From positions 4,366,728 to 4,430,727 of the forward strand of contig NZ_SJPG01000001.1 of the NCBI RefSeq assembly GCF_007859715.1: a DNA stretch of 64,000 bases. The letters are read 5' to 3'. The DNA comes from Rubinisphaera italica. Lineage in GTDB: Bacteria; Planctomycetota; Planctomycetia; Planctomycetales; Planctomycetaceae. The notes below the pieces were generated by a model. It had not been told where the DNA came from and searched no databases. It saw nothing but the letters and a program-made list of their open reading frames with translations. The position numbers were made by a program, and so were the translations under genes. Each line of letters begins with the position of its first letter. The stretch's first letter is position 1. Below are positions 54,282 through 63,690 of the stretch, one piece after another.

Positions 54282-54881
54282 ATGAAACGGAAATTCTCAC
54301 TTTTTGTCACGACGCTGCTTTTGTTCGTCATACTGGGGATCAGTTTTTCCTCCCCAACGTGGCGGCACGCGCATACAGCTGGCGATCATCCGCACCAGCA
54401 TGGTCACGGCAACGAACCGGACCATGGCCATTCACATACTCACTCTCACAGTCATGACTACTCTCATTCGCATCGTCATGGTCATACACATTCTCATGTT
54501 GATGAAAAGGCTGCAGCCGTACAGGAGCATGCTCACTTTTCTCTCTTCGGATATGTGTTTACGATCGCACTGCCTTCCCGCTCTGAGGCCCCAAAAACAG
54601 CCATGACTTCTCAAGCGATCGATTCCCAAATTGTCGAAGCCCAGAAAGCACTGGGGGTCACATTCTGGGAAGCTGAAGAATTTCTTTCCTGGTCGGTCCT
54701 GTTGAAGTTTGACCTGCTTCCATTAAATGGGCGTCTAAGTTCTCCTATCCTCATTGGAAATGGTTCGCTCATTCCAGACAATTCTCAATGGCTTCGACTG
54801 ATGCACGAAGCCCCGCCGACTCCTCCTCCGAAAATGAATGAAATGACTTTTCCCGTCTTCAATGGCGAATTCATTTCTTAA
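54282..54881 (+). CDS. Histidine-rich exported protein, unknown function
   Basis: 199 residues from 54282; the exact start is uncertain because no strong ribosome-binding site is visible. A signal peptide or N-terminal span ([16 protein letters not shown]) precedes a ~45-residue segment with over 20 His ([20 protein letters not shown]), then a globular region ([33 protein letters not shown]). Likely binds zinc, nickel or copper outside the cytoplasm. It ends 35 bp before the DUF1559 gene on the same strand. Confidence 0.7.
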   Translation: MKRKFSLFVTTLLLFVILGISFSSPTWRHAHTAGDHPHQHGHGNEPDHGHSHTHSHSHDYSHSHRHGHTHSHVDEKAAAVQEHAHFSLFGYVFTIALPSRSEAPKTAMTSQAIDSQIVEAQKALGVTFWEAEEFLSWSVLLKFDLLPLNGRLSSPILIGNGSLIPDNSQWLRLMHEAPPTPPPKMNEMTFPVFNGEFIS

Positions 54882-54916
54882 ATTTTTTCCGGTTTATCCG
54901 GTTCGAGGAGGATACT

Positions 54917-55957
54917 ATGCCCGTCCGTAAGGCATTTACGTTAATCGAACTGCTGGTCGTGATCGCAATCATTGCCATCCTGGTGGCATTGTTACTGCCA
55001 GCCGTCCAGCAGGCACGTGAGGCGGCTCGGCGTTCGAGCTGCAAAAATAATCTCAAGCAGATCGCACTCGGTCTGCACAATTACGAAGCGACCCATTCCA
55101 CATTGCCGCCGGGTTATTTGTGGATGGATGGAACACGTTACACAACGGTTGCCAATCCAGGATATCCCGTCAATTACAATGCGATCGACAATCACATGGG
55201 CCTTTCCTGGGGAACAATGATTCTCCCCTTCATGGAGCAATCGGCTTTGTACGACAGCTTCAATTTCGATCTCCCCTGTTTTGATCTTGCCAATCGAGTG
55301 CCACGAGAAACTCATTTGAGCGTATATCTCTGTGCTTCCGATCCCGATTCCGAAGGTGAGTTTGTCGAGCGGGATGTGAATTTCGCGGCTTCCAGTTATG
55401 CCGGTAACTGGGGACCAGCAAATGGTCGCGCCAACACGCCAGCCGATGCAACAGATGACGTGAATCTCGACGACACCCCGGCTCCCAACTCTCAGCCGTC
55501 AGGTGCCAGCTTTCCTGCCTGTGGAGGAATTCTGTATCGAAACAGTCGAACGAAATTTCGAGATATCACCGATGGCCTCTCTAATACGCTCGCCGTTGGT
55601 GAGCGAACCAATGGGAGGATCGTCGGAGACGATGGTCAATTTGTGACTGGAGCCGGTGGTGGACATGAAATCTTTGAAAATGCCTGGGCAGCGGCTTGCC
55701 GCGATGAAACCGATGCCGGGGACGATCACGGACATATGGTCCTGTTCGACACCGAATTCGGTCCTAACCGTGCCCGACAGGATGCAACCGGAACCTATAA
55801 CTACGGTCCTGACCGTGGCGTCTCCGCGCCGCATCGTGGCGTGGCACAATTCGCATTGTGCGATGGCTCGGTCCGTGGCATCAGCGAAAATATTGATCTG
55901 GGAACTTACCGTTCTCTTAGTTCGCGACAAGGGGGAGAAGTGATCGGCGAATTCTAA
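54917..55957 (+). CDS. DUF1559 prepilin-like protein
   Basis: 346 residues. GAGGAGG before the ATG. A type IV prepilin-like N-terminus ([36 protein letters not shown]) with the G/A-FTLIE cleavage site is followed by the DUF1559 domain ([62 protein letters not shown]). These pseudopilins form one of the largest protein families in planctomycetes and are uncharacterised. The His-rich gene upstream is likely in the same transcript; terminator at 55989. Confidence 0.93.
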   Translation: MPVRKAFTLIELLVVIAIIAILVALLLPAVQQAREAARRSSCKNNLKQIALGLHNYEATHSTLPPGYLWMDGTRYTTVANPGYPVNYNAIDNHMGLSWGTMILPFMEQSALYDSFNFDLPCFDLANRVPRETHLSVYLCASDPDSEGEFVERDVNFAASSYAGNWGPANGRANTPADATDDVNLDDTPAPNSQPSGASFPACGGILYRNSRTKFRDITDGLSNTLAVGERTNGRIVGDDGQFVTGAGGGHEIFENAWAAACRDETDAGDDHGHMVLFDTEFGPNRARQDATGTYNYGPDRGVSAPHRGVAQFALCDGSVRGISENIDLGTYRSLSSRQGGEVIGEF

Positions 55958-55988
55958 CCGAATTACATCTTTGAGTGAGACTGAATCT

Positions 55989-56027
55989 AGAGCATGGTCA
56001 TGATTTGTGATCATGCTCTTCTATTTG
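55989..56027 (+). terminator. Bidirectional hairpin between DUF1559 and sdaA
   Basis: AGAGCATG(G)TCA and TGA(T)CATGCTCT pair around a short loop and are followed on the plus strand by TCTATTT. Lies between convergent stops. Confidence 0.8.
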
Positions 56028-56029
56028 AG

Positions 56030-57445
56030 TTAACACTCACTCACATTCACAGCAAGTCCACCTTCCGATGTTTCCTTATATCGAGACGACATATCGGCTC
56101 CCGTTCGTTTCATTACCCGGATGACACGATCGAGTGAAACGAAGTGTTTTCCATCTCCACGTAACGCCAGTCGACTCGCGTTGATGGCTTTCACTGCTCC
56201 CATTGCATTGCGTTCGATGCAGGGGACCTGCACCAGGCCTTTTATCGGATCACATGTCAAACCGAGGTTGTGTTCCATGCCGATCTCAGCTGCTTCTTCC
56301 ACTTGGTGTGGCGTTCCGCCCAGCACTTCCGTCAATGCTCCGGCTGCCATCGAACAGGCGACGCCGACTTCTCCCTGACAGCCAACTTCGGCTCCTGAGA
56401 TGGATGCGTTTCGTTTATAGAGTGATCCAATCATCGCAGCCGTCAGTAGGAACTCTTCGATTTTCTTGGTGTGAACTTCCGGACAGAAGCGATCCAGATA
56501 GTGCAACACCGCTGGAATGATTCCCGCTGCTCCATTGGTTGGAGCGGTCACAACTCTGCCGCCGGCTGCGTTTTCCTCATTGACCGCCAGGGCATACAAA
56601 TCGACCCAGTCGAGAATCGACATCGGATCGCGGAGGGAAGCTTCTGCCCGATCTTTCAACGCGCGATACAATTCCGCCGCTCGACGTTCGACTCCCAATC
56701 CGCCAGGAAGAATTCCCTCGATATGACAGCCTCGACTCACACACTCCTGCATTGTCTGCCAGATCTTCTGCAAACCGGCACTGATCTCCGCATCGGTCCG
56801 AAAGGCTCGTTCATTTTCGCGAGCAATCTGACTGATGGAATACCCCTGCTCATCACAAATAGCCAGCAACTCACGAGCAGAATTGAATGGAAACGGTACC
56901 TTGACGACTTCTTCAGGTTCCTGTTTTCCTTCGCCACCTTCGCGAACAATAAAACCTCCGCCCACCGAATAATACGTCGCCAGATAAATGGCTGATTTCT
57001 GATCTTCCGTAAACGCCTGAAAACGGATTCCATTCGGATGAGCTTCCAGAAAGATCCGACGATTGAAAACCAGATCGGTCTCCTCATTAAAGGAAATTAT
57101 CTTTTTACCAGCCAGGCTCAATTGCTTCTCACCGCGAATGGATTCGAGTTTTCCGGCAACAGAATCGGGATCGATTTCATCTGGTTTCTCCCCCAGCAGT
57201 CCCATCAGCACAGCCGAATCGGTTCCGTGACCATGTCCAGTTAGCGCGAGAGATCCATACAAATCGACCTGGATCCGAGTAACAGAATCGAACAATTGAT
57301 GATCGGTCAACTCCTGTAGAAACGCTTCCGCAGCCCGCATCGGCCCCACCGAATGCGAACTCGATGGCCCTATCCCGATTTTGAATAAATCGAAAACACC
57401 AAAATAATGATGATTCACGACAGGTTGTTCAGTGGCTTGCGACAT
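56030..57445 (-). CDS. sdaA: L-serine ammonia-lyase (L-serine dehydratase)
   Basis: 471 residues. SdaA deaminates L-serine to pyruvate with a [4Fe-4S] cluster. The beta domain ([26 protein letters not shown]) is fused to the alpha domain with Fe-S cysteines in [15 protein letters not shown] and [16 protein letters not shown], and the [13 protein letters not shown] block. Length is normal for single-chain enzymes. A repeat pair lies upstream at 57587. Confidence 0.95.
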   Translation of the reverse strand: MSQATEQPVVNHHYFGVFDLFKIGIGPSSSHSVGPMRAAEAFLQELTDHQLFDSVTRIQVDLYGSLALTGHGHGTDSAVLMGLLGEKPDEIDPDSVAGKLESIRGEKQLSLAGKKIISFNEETDLVFNRRIFLEAHPNGIRFQAFTEDQKSAIYLATYYSVGGGFIVREGGEGKQEPEEVVKVPFPFNSARELLAICDEQGYSISQIARENERAFRTDAEISAGLQKIWQTMQECVSRGCHIEGILPGGLGVERRAAELYRALKDRAEASLRDPMSILDWVDLYALAVNEENAAGGRVVTAPTNGAAGIIPAVLHYLDRFCPEVHTKKIEEFLLTAAMIGSLYKRNASISGAEVGCQGEVGVACSMAAGALTEVLGGTPHQVEEAAEIGMEHNLGLTCDPIKGLVQVPCIERNAMGAVKAINASRLALRGDGKHFVSLDRVIRVMKRTGADMSSRYKETSEGGLAVNVSEC

Positions 57446-57787
57446 AGTTCTTTAAGATTTTCAGTTATCTCTGAAGTTTTGCAAAACCTCACTTACAAGT
57501 TCGATGCTCAAACGAGTGAGTCTATTCTCAGATCAATTTGAAAACCGGAGAAATATGAACTCCTAACAAAACTGAAACTTATTTTTTACACCACAGAGAC
57601 ACAGAGGACACGGAGTAAGCCTGAAATCCAAGGCTTATGAAGAGTTCAATTGTTTGAGCATGACAGAACTCTCCGAAAATTTCTCTGTGTCCTCTGTGCC
57701 TCTGTGGTTATAATATTTCTCAAAATCTGTTGAGTCATTTTCAAAGTTTGGTTTCAGACTGAAGTTTTTCAAAACTCCAGTAATATA
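57446..57787. other. Intergenic region carrying an inverted dispersed repeat
   Basis: 342 bp between sdaA and the metalloprotease gene. Arms ACCACAGAGACACAGAGGAC (57589 on) and GTCCTCTGTGCCTCTGTGG (57689-57707) are inverted copies. No gene seen. Confidence 0.5.
57587..57712. repeat. CACAGAGACACAGAGG inverted repeat pair
   Basis: Left arm about 57589-57615, right arm about 57681-57707, near-perfect reverse complements around an ~65-base spacer. A more diverged pair is at 59672-59788. Confidence 0.7.
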
Positions 57788-59584
57788 TTATCGGCTCAGC
57801 TTCGGTTCCAGCCAGAGTCCCCAGTCATTACTGGCACCGTCATCGGTGGCGTGTGTCAATAGAATCAACTGGGAGACCCCCTCGATGTTTACATCGAATG
57901 AAATCAATTCACTCGAGGTTACCGTTTTCGATTGCCATAGGGTACGACCATCTCCCTGGATTTCAAAGGCAACCGTTCCCGAGTCGTGCCCCGCCGCGAT
58001 GCCCACTTTGCCTTTGATCGTCTTCCATGCTTTATTCAAGGCATATTCGTGCCGGGCAGGTGCATGAGCATACAAACCAGTTTCGAAGATCTCACCATTC
58101 GATTCGAGCAGCATAGCCGGATCGGGAATCCGATTGAGCGTCGGCTTTCTCCAGCCGACCGAAACGGAGGTTGGTTTAAAACTCGTCAATCCCATTTCAG
58201 ACTGACGCCCCGAATAATCCCCGAGGATCTCTGTCGGCTCCGACATATCGACAAGCCGTTTGGCAATCCGTTGTCCTTTTTCAGATTTGATGAATTTCAA
58301 CTGACGATGAATCTCACTCGACTTCCCACTGGCAATCGCTTCCAGCAGAGGTGTCAATTCGAGACGCAATTGAATCGTTGAAACATCTGGAATTCCCTGA
58401 GCGGAAACCTCATACGAATATTTCAACTTGGAAAGACTTCCCGAATCTGCCAGGGCTCCGTTGCAATGCAGAGGGACGATTCGCAATTGACCACGTTTTC
58501 CGGGAGCCAGAGCAGAAGTCTGAAATTCAAAATGGCCATTGCTGTCAGGAACAGCAGTCGCAGTTGTTGAGTTGTAGTCTCCGCCCCCTTCGGGATCGAA
58601 GTAAGCGACCACGCCGTAAACGGGGGGCTCTCCTTTCACCGTCCCTGAAACCTGAATCGCCTTCCCTGCCGTCTCAACAGAAAGATTACTGACGGTGACA
58701 CTAGCAGAATCGAGATATCCTTTGACTGATCGTGTGAACTGCGGATGCGAAGCCAATCGCATTGCATGGGCAAGAGAAAGAATCGTGCCTCGACCTTCAC
58801 CCCGAATCTCATCTCCATATGTGCGATTTCCCGAGCCCATCAGCGGCGTTCCACGAACCTGCTCATCGGGCCGTGGAGCACAGTGCGGCAAGCCGAACCC
58901 ATGCCCCATTTCGTGTGCGATACCGCCAATGAAAATCGAATTGTGTTTCCCGATTGAAATTCGACCATACTCTCCATCTTGAATCATCGGTTGCTTGAGT
59001 TTGATATTCTCAATCGCCAGTTCCGGAGAATCGAGTTGCCAGGCCGTTCCACTCTTGTTGGAGCCACCCGCATAGTAAGGAGAATTGTGCGTAAACGTGA
59101 GCGTCTTCTCATTCCAGTCAGCCAGATTACAGAAGATGACCATCGTTTCCTTATCGCCATCGATATCCTGCTTTTTCAATTCAACCAGACATTCCTCCCG
59201 AATTTCCCCGCCCGAACTCTTTTCATAGTGTGATGTAGGATGTAAGCCTTTCACAATATGCAGCACAACGTTTCCTTCACGATTCAAATGGAGATTGAAC
59301 GTGCGATTTCCGAAACCATGTCGTTCCATTTCTGTCTCATAAAACAGTTGGATGTGCTTCATGATCTGATCGAGACGCTGTTCATATCGGGCGGGAAATT
59401 CCCGATCTGAAGGAGTCCAGCACACCACTTGTAATAACCGATCCCCCTGTTCCGGCTGCGATTCATGCCAGGGATCAAGAATCTTCCGAGCCGCGATCAC
59501 CAGCTCTTGTTCTTTGACTGGTTCAGCAGCCGGTGCGTTAAAGGCAGGAGCGAGAAGCATTAGAATGAGGAATAGCTTTTTCAT
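57788..59584 (-). CDS. Secreted zinc metalloprotease with NPCBM domain
   Basis: About 598 residues. Signal peptide (KKLFLILMLLAPAFNAPAAE). The metzincin-type zinc site HEMGHGFGLPH (HExxHxxGxxH) is near residue 225, and GTPLMGSGN follows. The C-terminal ~125 residues (FETGLYAHAPARHEYALNK, TIKGKVGIAAGHDSGTVAFEIQGDGRTLWQSK) match the NPCBM sugar-binding module. A middle beta-sandwich segment links them. Probably cleaves extracellular protein or glycoprotein. Divergence from characterised metzincins means the specificity is unknown. Confidence 0.88.
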   Translation of the reverse strand: MKKLFLILMLLAPAFNAPAAEPVKEQELVIAARKILDPWHESQPEQGDRLLQVVCWTPSDREFPARYEQRLDQIMKHIQLFYETEMERHGFGNRTFNLHLNREGNVVLHIVKGLHPTSHYEKSSGGEIREECLVELKKQDIDGDKETMVIFCNLADWNEKTLTFTHNSPYYAGGSNKSGTAWQLDSPELAIENIKLKQPMIQDGEYGRISIGKHNSIFIGGIAHEMGHGFGLPHCAPRPDEQVRGTPLMGSGNRTYGDEIRGEGRGTILSLAHAMRLASHPQFTRSVKGYLDSASVTVSNLSVETAGKAIQVSGTVKGEPPVYGVVAYFDPEGGGDYNSTTATAVPDSNGHFEFQTSALAPGKRGQLRIVPLHCNGALADSGSLSKLKYSYEVSAQGIPDVSTIQLRLELTPLLEAIASGKSSEIHRQLKFIKSEKGQRIAKRLVDMSEPTEILGDYSGRQSEMGLTSFKPTSVSVGWRKPTLNRIPDPAMLLESNGEIFETGLYAHAPARHEYALNKAWKTIKGKVGIAAGHDSGTVAFEIQGDGRTLWQSKTVTSSELISFDVNIEGVSQLILLTHATDDGASNDWGLWLEPKLSR

Positions 59585-59671
59585 CAATAATTTTCACTTA
59601 CAGGAACAGTAATCAATTCCAAATACTGGATCAGCTTTATTCGCTCATATCATGCTTTTGAAATGAGTTAA

Positions 59672-59788
59672 ACACAGAGATCACAGAGACTTATTGTGTA
59701 GTAAATCAAAGACGCCCCCAAACTGCGAATCTTTTAAGACACTGCACAGAATGAGTTCTCCGTGTGCTCAGTGGTTTAAGAATATCCA
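59672..59788. repeat. Diverged CACAGAGA repeat pair
   Basis: AAACACAGAGATCACAGAGAC and the partial inverse CTCCGTGTGCTCAGTGGTTT flank about 70 bases. Same family as 57587-57712. No gene in the 59585-59862 gap. Confidence 0.5.
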
Positions 59789-59862
59789 AGATATTGCTAG
59801 TTAATTAGTTAGGAAATCAATAACAGTGCATACAAAGATATGCACCCGAGCTGATCGTCCCA

Positions 59863-60831
59863 TTATTCACGCACCAGCGGTAATTTCTCCGAAGGCATAA
59901 TCATATCAATACCATTGCGGAAGGGATCTCCAGGCTGTTGAATCAAACGTCCTTCTCCGCAAATGTAGGCACTGCCTCGAATGGTCGGGATGATGCCGAG
60001 TTCGGGATCGATTCGATACGTCGCCACAAACCGACTGCCGATGATACTTTCCTGAATCCATTGTTCACCGGGTTTTAGCTTTCCATCAGCTGCCAGACAA
60101 GCCAGCTTGGCGCTTGTGCCGGTGCCGCAGGGAGAACGATCGTAAGCTCCCCCGGGACAGTAAACAAAGTTGCGACTATGGGCATCCTCAGATTCTGAAG
60201 TTCCGTACAATTCGATGTGATCGATTTCTTCGCCATCGGCTCCGGTAATCTGCTGTTCCCTCAGTTCTTTTCGTATCAATGCAGATGCATCGCTAAGTTG
60301 CTTGATATATTCTGGCTTGACCGGGACCGGGCTTTGCTCCACAAGAAAAAACCAGTTACCGCCCCAGGCGATATCACCAGTAATCGTTCCCAACTCCTCG
60401 ATTTGGAGCGTGACCTGCTTGCGATACCGATAGCTTGGAATATTTTCGACAGCCACTTCATTCTTCGTCAGTAAATTCGCTTCGACAGTGCCGACGGGTG
60501 TCTGAATGCGAATCACTCCCGGCTTAACACGCTCAAGATAGGCCAGCGTAGCCGCAACACCCATGATGCCGTGACCACACATATTAAGGACGCCGCAGTT
60601 ATTGAAGAAAATCACTGCCGCATCACACGAAGGCTCATCGGGTTGACACAGGAGTGCCCCAACAATTGCATCCGATCCTCGCGGCTCATGGATTGCCAGT
60701 CGACGATAGTGATCGAATCGATCACGAAAGATCAATCGCCGTTCAATTAAGGAACCACTCCCCAAATCGGGACCGTCGGCAATGACGACACGCGTTGGCT
60801 CGCCTGCGGTATGGGAATCAACAATTCGCAT
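59863..60831 (-). CDS. Proline racemase family protein, probable 4-hydroxyproline epimerase
   Basis: About 323 residues. MRIVDSHTAGEPTRVV, the first catalytic Cys in NMCGHGIMGVA and the second in DRSPCGTGTSAKLA identify the proline racemase family; both active-site Cys are present, which fits 4-hydroxyproline 2-epimerase rather than the dehydratase (where the second is Thr). The start at 60831 has AAGGGG upstream and overlaps the DapA-like gene by 14 bases, indicating an operon. The neighbour and PAS-AraC regulator support hydroxyproline catabolism. Confidence 0.88.
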   Translation of the reverse strand: MRIVDSHTAGEPTRVVIADGPDLGSGSLIERRLIFRDRFDHYRRLAIHEPRGSDAIVGALLCQPDEPSCDAAVIFFNNCGVLNMCGHGIMGVAATLAYLERVKPGVIRIQTPVGTVEANLLTKNEVAVENIPSYRYRKQVTLQIEELGTITGDIAWGGNWFFLVEQSPVPVKPEYIKQLSDASALIRKELREQQITGADGEEIDHIELYGTSESEDAHSRNFVYCPGGAYDRSPCGTGTSAKLACLAADGKLKPGEQWIQESIIGSRFVATYRIDPELGIIPTIRGSAYICGEGRLIQQPGDPFRNGIDMIMPSEKLPLVRE

Positions 60832-61795
60832 AGAGTTCCCCTTCAGGTTGCCAGGTTTTTCCAGACCAGGCGGACCACCATTTTCGGAAGAGATTCCATT
60901 GTGTCGAGATAAACTCTTTTTGACTGCTCGAAAGAGCGTCATCAGTATTGAAATGATATTCGTATTCCGGATTTCCTTCCAGCACCATCAGATATTTGTA
61001 GTAAAGAACCAGATCAGGCCCTTCGTCGAATTTCGAAAGAACCTTTAAGGCTCCTTCGAGTTCGAGGGCCAGCTTTCTCGCCTCGGCATCACCCGCGGCT
61101 GCCAGTTCGCACAACTCAACCAGTTTAAGAACTTCTTTCGGCAGGGCATTCCCAACACCCGTAATCGCACCTGCAGCTCCGCAATTGACAAACCCGTGAA
61201 AGACCTGCGTGTCAACACCAACCATCAGCGTCAAATCGACATCGCCACTCGTAATGTGTTCAGCGGCATAGGTCAGCGAATCGGCACCCCCAAATTCCTT
61301 GAAGCCGACGAGATTCTTGTGATCGCGACGCAAATCGAAAAACAGATCCGCCTTGGTTTCAAAACCATAGTACGGGCTGTTGTAGATTACCGCTGGTAAA
61401 TCCCCACCCGCTTCCAGAACTTCCGCGAAATGGGCCCGTTGAGCAGCAGGGGAAGACCCACGGGAAAGCACTCGAGGAATCACCATCAAACCAGCCGCCC
61501 CGACATCACGGGCATGACTGGCATGAGTGGCCGCCAGTTTCGTATTCTGGGCTCCTGTGCCAACAACTACGGGCACTCCCGCTTCGGTCAACAGACGAAC
61601 CCCCTTGATCCGCTGATGATTCGTCAGCAAAGGCCAGTCGCCCATCGAACCGCAATAAACCACAGCTCGCATTCCTGCTTCGATCAACTCCTGCCCTTTG
61701 CGGACGAGGGCCTCGTAGTCAGGTTCTCCGCTGGTATTGCACGGGGTCATGAGAGCAGGAATACAGCCTTGAAAAACCTGAGACTCTGCAGCCAT
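60818..61795 (-). CDS. DapA family aldolase/deaminase, possible hydroxyproline pathway enzyme
   Basis: 325 residues of the dihydrodipicolinate synthase/N-acetylneuraminate lyase family: VYCGSMGDWPLLT in place of the usual GTTGE loop, VIYNSPYYGF (catalytic Tyr) and LVGFKEFGG (Schiff-base Lys). AAGGAG precedes the ATG. Overlap with the epimerase gene suggests the role of 1-pyrroline-4-hydroxy-2-carboxylate deaminase in 4-hydroxyproline breakdown. The DGD or dehydratase roles of other family members cannot be excluded. Confidence 0.85.
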   Translation of the reverse strand: MAAESQVFQGCIPALMTPCNTSGEPDYEALVRKGQELIEAGMRAVVYCGSMGDWPLLTNHQRIKGVRLLTEAGVPVVVGTGAQNTKLAATHASHARDVGAAGLMVIPRVLSRGSSPAAQRAHFAEVLEAGGDLPAVIYNSPYYGFETKADLFFDLRRDHKNLVGFKEFGGADSLTYAAEHITSGDVDLTLMVGVDTQVFHGFVNCGAAGAITGVGNALPKEVLKLVELCELAAAGDAEARKLALELEGALKVLSKFDEGPDLVLYYKYLMVLEGNPEYEYHFNTDDALSSSQKEFISTQWNLFRKWWSAWSGKTWQPEGELYANC

Positions 61796-62007
61796 GGTGA
61801 CTCCTTATTTTGCTTGCAGGCAAAACATGAATTAAAAAAGAAAGTGGTTTGATTTTCCGCAAGCCATCCCAGAGAGTTACATTCAATGATTGTGCCTGTC
61901 ATCATATTTGAATTGTGAAGACGAAAACGAGCAGAATCTCTCAGAGTTGACAATATTTAATTGTACCGCATTTGAGAAGACTCTCAATAATTGATTCTTT
62001 GATAACT
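61796..62007. promoter_or_regulatory. Divergent promoter region of the hydroxyproline operon and its regulator
   Basis: The 212-bp gap separates the DapA-like operon (minus) and the PAS-AraC gene (plus). A TTGACA at 61947 with an ATTTGA 17 bases later could be the plus-strand promoter; this is weak. No clear operator palindrome was identified. Confidence 0.3.
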
Positions 62008-62772
62008 ATGGTTAAAAAATACAAAAATCACCACGAGAATCGACTTCAGATTCTCTATGAACACTTTCCAGCTCTTAAAATCATAGTGGAGATGTTTTCG
62101 ACTCTCGACGATATCAATCTCTGCATCAAAGATGTTGATGGGCATTATCTCTACGTCAATCATGCGTTCCTTCGCAGTGTGCCTCGATTTCGTCGCGAAG
62201 AGGTTCTCGGAAAAACCGCTTTTCAGATTTACAGCGAAAGCCTCGCAATCGGCTATCAGCATCAGGACCAGCAGCTGCTCTCCAGGGGAGAAAACCTGAG
62301 CGATCAACTCGAAATGATCACGAATCCCGATGGTACACTCGGCTGGTATCTCACCAACAAATATCTGCTCATCGACCAGAAAAAGCAGGTCCATGCCATC
62401 ATCGGCATGTCGCGAGATCTGCATGCGGTTTCCACGAAAGATCCCCGTTACGCCAAACTCGCCGTCGCCTTAAGGAAAATTCAAACCTGTTACAACGAAC
62501 CGCTCCGCATTCAGGAACTGGCCGATGAAATCGGGCTCTCGATGAGCCAATTCGAACGCCTCATGCACTCGATGATTCAAATCACGCCACGACAATACCT
62601 CACCCGACAACGCGTCGAAGCGGCAGCTCTGTTATTGCGGAATACTGACAAAAAAGTGGTCGACATCGCCCTCGACTGCGGCTTCTCCGACCAGGCCTCC
62701 TTCAGCAAACAATTCAAGAAAATCACTGGGTTGCCGCCCTTGAGATACCGGAGTGTGAATCGTCCTGATTAA
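62008..62772 (+). CDS. PAS domain-containing AraC family regulator
   Basis: About 254 residues. An N-terminal PAS fold (NLCIKDVDGHYLYVNHAFLRSVPRF, EVLGKTAFQIY, TNKYLLIDQKKQVHAIIG) is followed by the two AraC helix-turn-helix motifs (IRIQELADEIGLSMSQFERLM and VVDIALDCGFSDQASFSKQFKKITGLPPLRYR). It probably senses a small ligand through PAS and controls the divergent hydroxyproline-type operon. ATG 62008 was chosen over TTG 61972. Confidence 0.88.
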   Translation: MVKKYKNHHENRLQILYEHFPALKIIVEMFSTLDDINLCIKDVDGHYLYVNHAFLRSVPRFRREEVLGKTAFQIYSESLAIGYQHQDQQLLSRGENLSDQLEMITNPDGTLGWYLTNKYLLIDQKKQVHAIIGMSRDLHAVSTKDPRYAKLAVALRKIQTCYNEPLRIQELADEIGLSMSQFERLMHSMIQITPRQYLTRQRVEAAALLLRNTDKKVVDIALDCGFSDQASFSKQFKKITGLPPLRYRSVNRPD

Positions 62773-62783
62773 CTCTCATAGGC

Positions 62784-62801
62784 CTGAGTGGTGCCACTCA
62801 G
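62784..62801. repeat. Short perfect hairpin downstream of the AraC gene
   Basis: CTGAGTGG TG CCACTCAG, 8-base stem. Of the GTGCCACTCAGC dispersed type, or a weak terminator (only a few T follow). Confidence 0.5.
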
Positions 62802-62989
62802 CTTGGAATTTCAGATACCAATGACAATATTCATTGATTAGTCATTGTTGCTGAGTGTTCAAACTTTGCACGGCAATGACTTCTCATTTCTTTCCGGGCT
62901 CCGCGCACCAAATCCACTCTTATTGATAACAGAAAAGCCATCTTCATTCTCGAAGATGTCAATTACTTTAGCCTTGAGAGTCAAGCGAC

Positions 62990-63541
62990 ATGAACGTTTC
63001 AAAAGCAGTTGCCCGTGCACAATTAATTCCCGGGCATATGTCCCATGCGGAACTTGTTCTTCTCTCATCCCTGGCTGCAGATTTGCCGACGGGTTCCCGT
63101 TGGGCAGAAATTGGAACTCTCTGCGGTCGCAGTTTAATGGGTGTCGGACTAGCCGCATCAGAAAATACGGAACTTGTCTCTGTCGATGTGAATTGGGGAA
63201 GCGAGCGTCGTGCAAGCGTGAGTGTTCACGATGTCTTCAAAGAACTCGCTTCCACTCGAGGTGAGAGCTTAGCTCTCCATGCTCTGCGGGCTGCTTCTCA
63301 TCGAGCCGTGCAGACATTTCGAGATCACTGGTTCGATGTCGTTTTCATCGATGCCGCTCACGATTACGAAAGCGTCAACCAGGACATCCAACTCTGGCTA
63401 CCAAAGGTGAAACCAGGCGGGCTGCTATGCGGTCACGATTTTTCCAGAGACTGGCCGGGGGTGATTCGCGCAGTGAATGAACTGCTGCCTCAACGCAAAA
63501 TCCAGGAAAGCATCTGGATGTACCGCGTGGATCCAAAGTGA
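62990..63541 (+). CDS. Class I SAM-dependent methyltransferase
   Basis: 183 residues. WAEIGTLCGRSLMGV corresponds to motif I (a variant of ExGxGxG), VSVDVNWG to the acidic loop, and DVVFIDAAHDYESVNQDIQLWLPKVKPGGLLCGHDF to the later motifs of the Methyltransf_24 family, which act on sugars or glycans. Next to a sulfotransferase, which suggests surface polysaccharide modification. Confidence 0.87.
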   Translation: MNVSKAVARAQLIPGHMSHAELVLLSSLAADLPTGSRWAEIGTLCGRSLMGVGLAASENTELVSVDVNWGSERRASVSVHDVFKELASTRGESLALHALRAASHRAVQTFRDHWFDVVFIDAAHDYESVNQDIQLWLPKVKPGGLLCGHDFSRDWPGVIRAVNELLPQRKIQESIWMYRVDPK

Positions 63542-63690
63542 GGTACCCATAAATTCACAGTTTTCCGTTAATGTGATTTTTACGGCCTGATTCAAGCTCG
63601 AAAATTTCTATTTTTTGATTGTCTCTATTGAGTTACAATCCGTTCTGATTCTGCAGATTATGGATTCGATAAACTCAAGGAGACGCAGGG

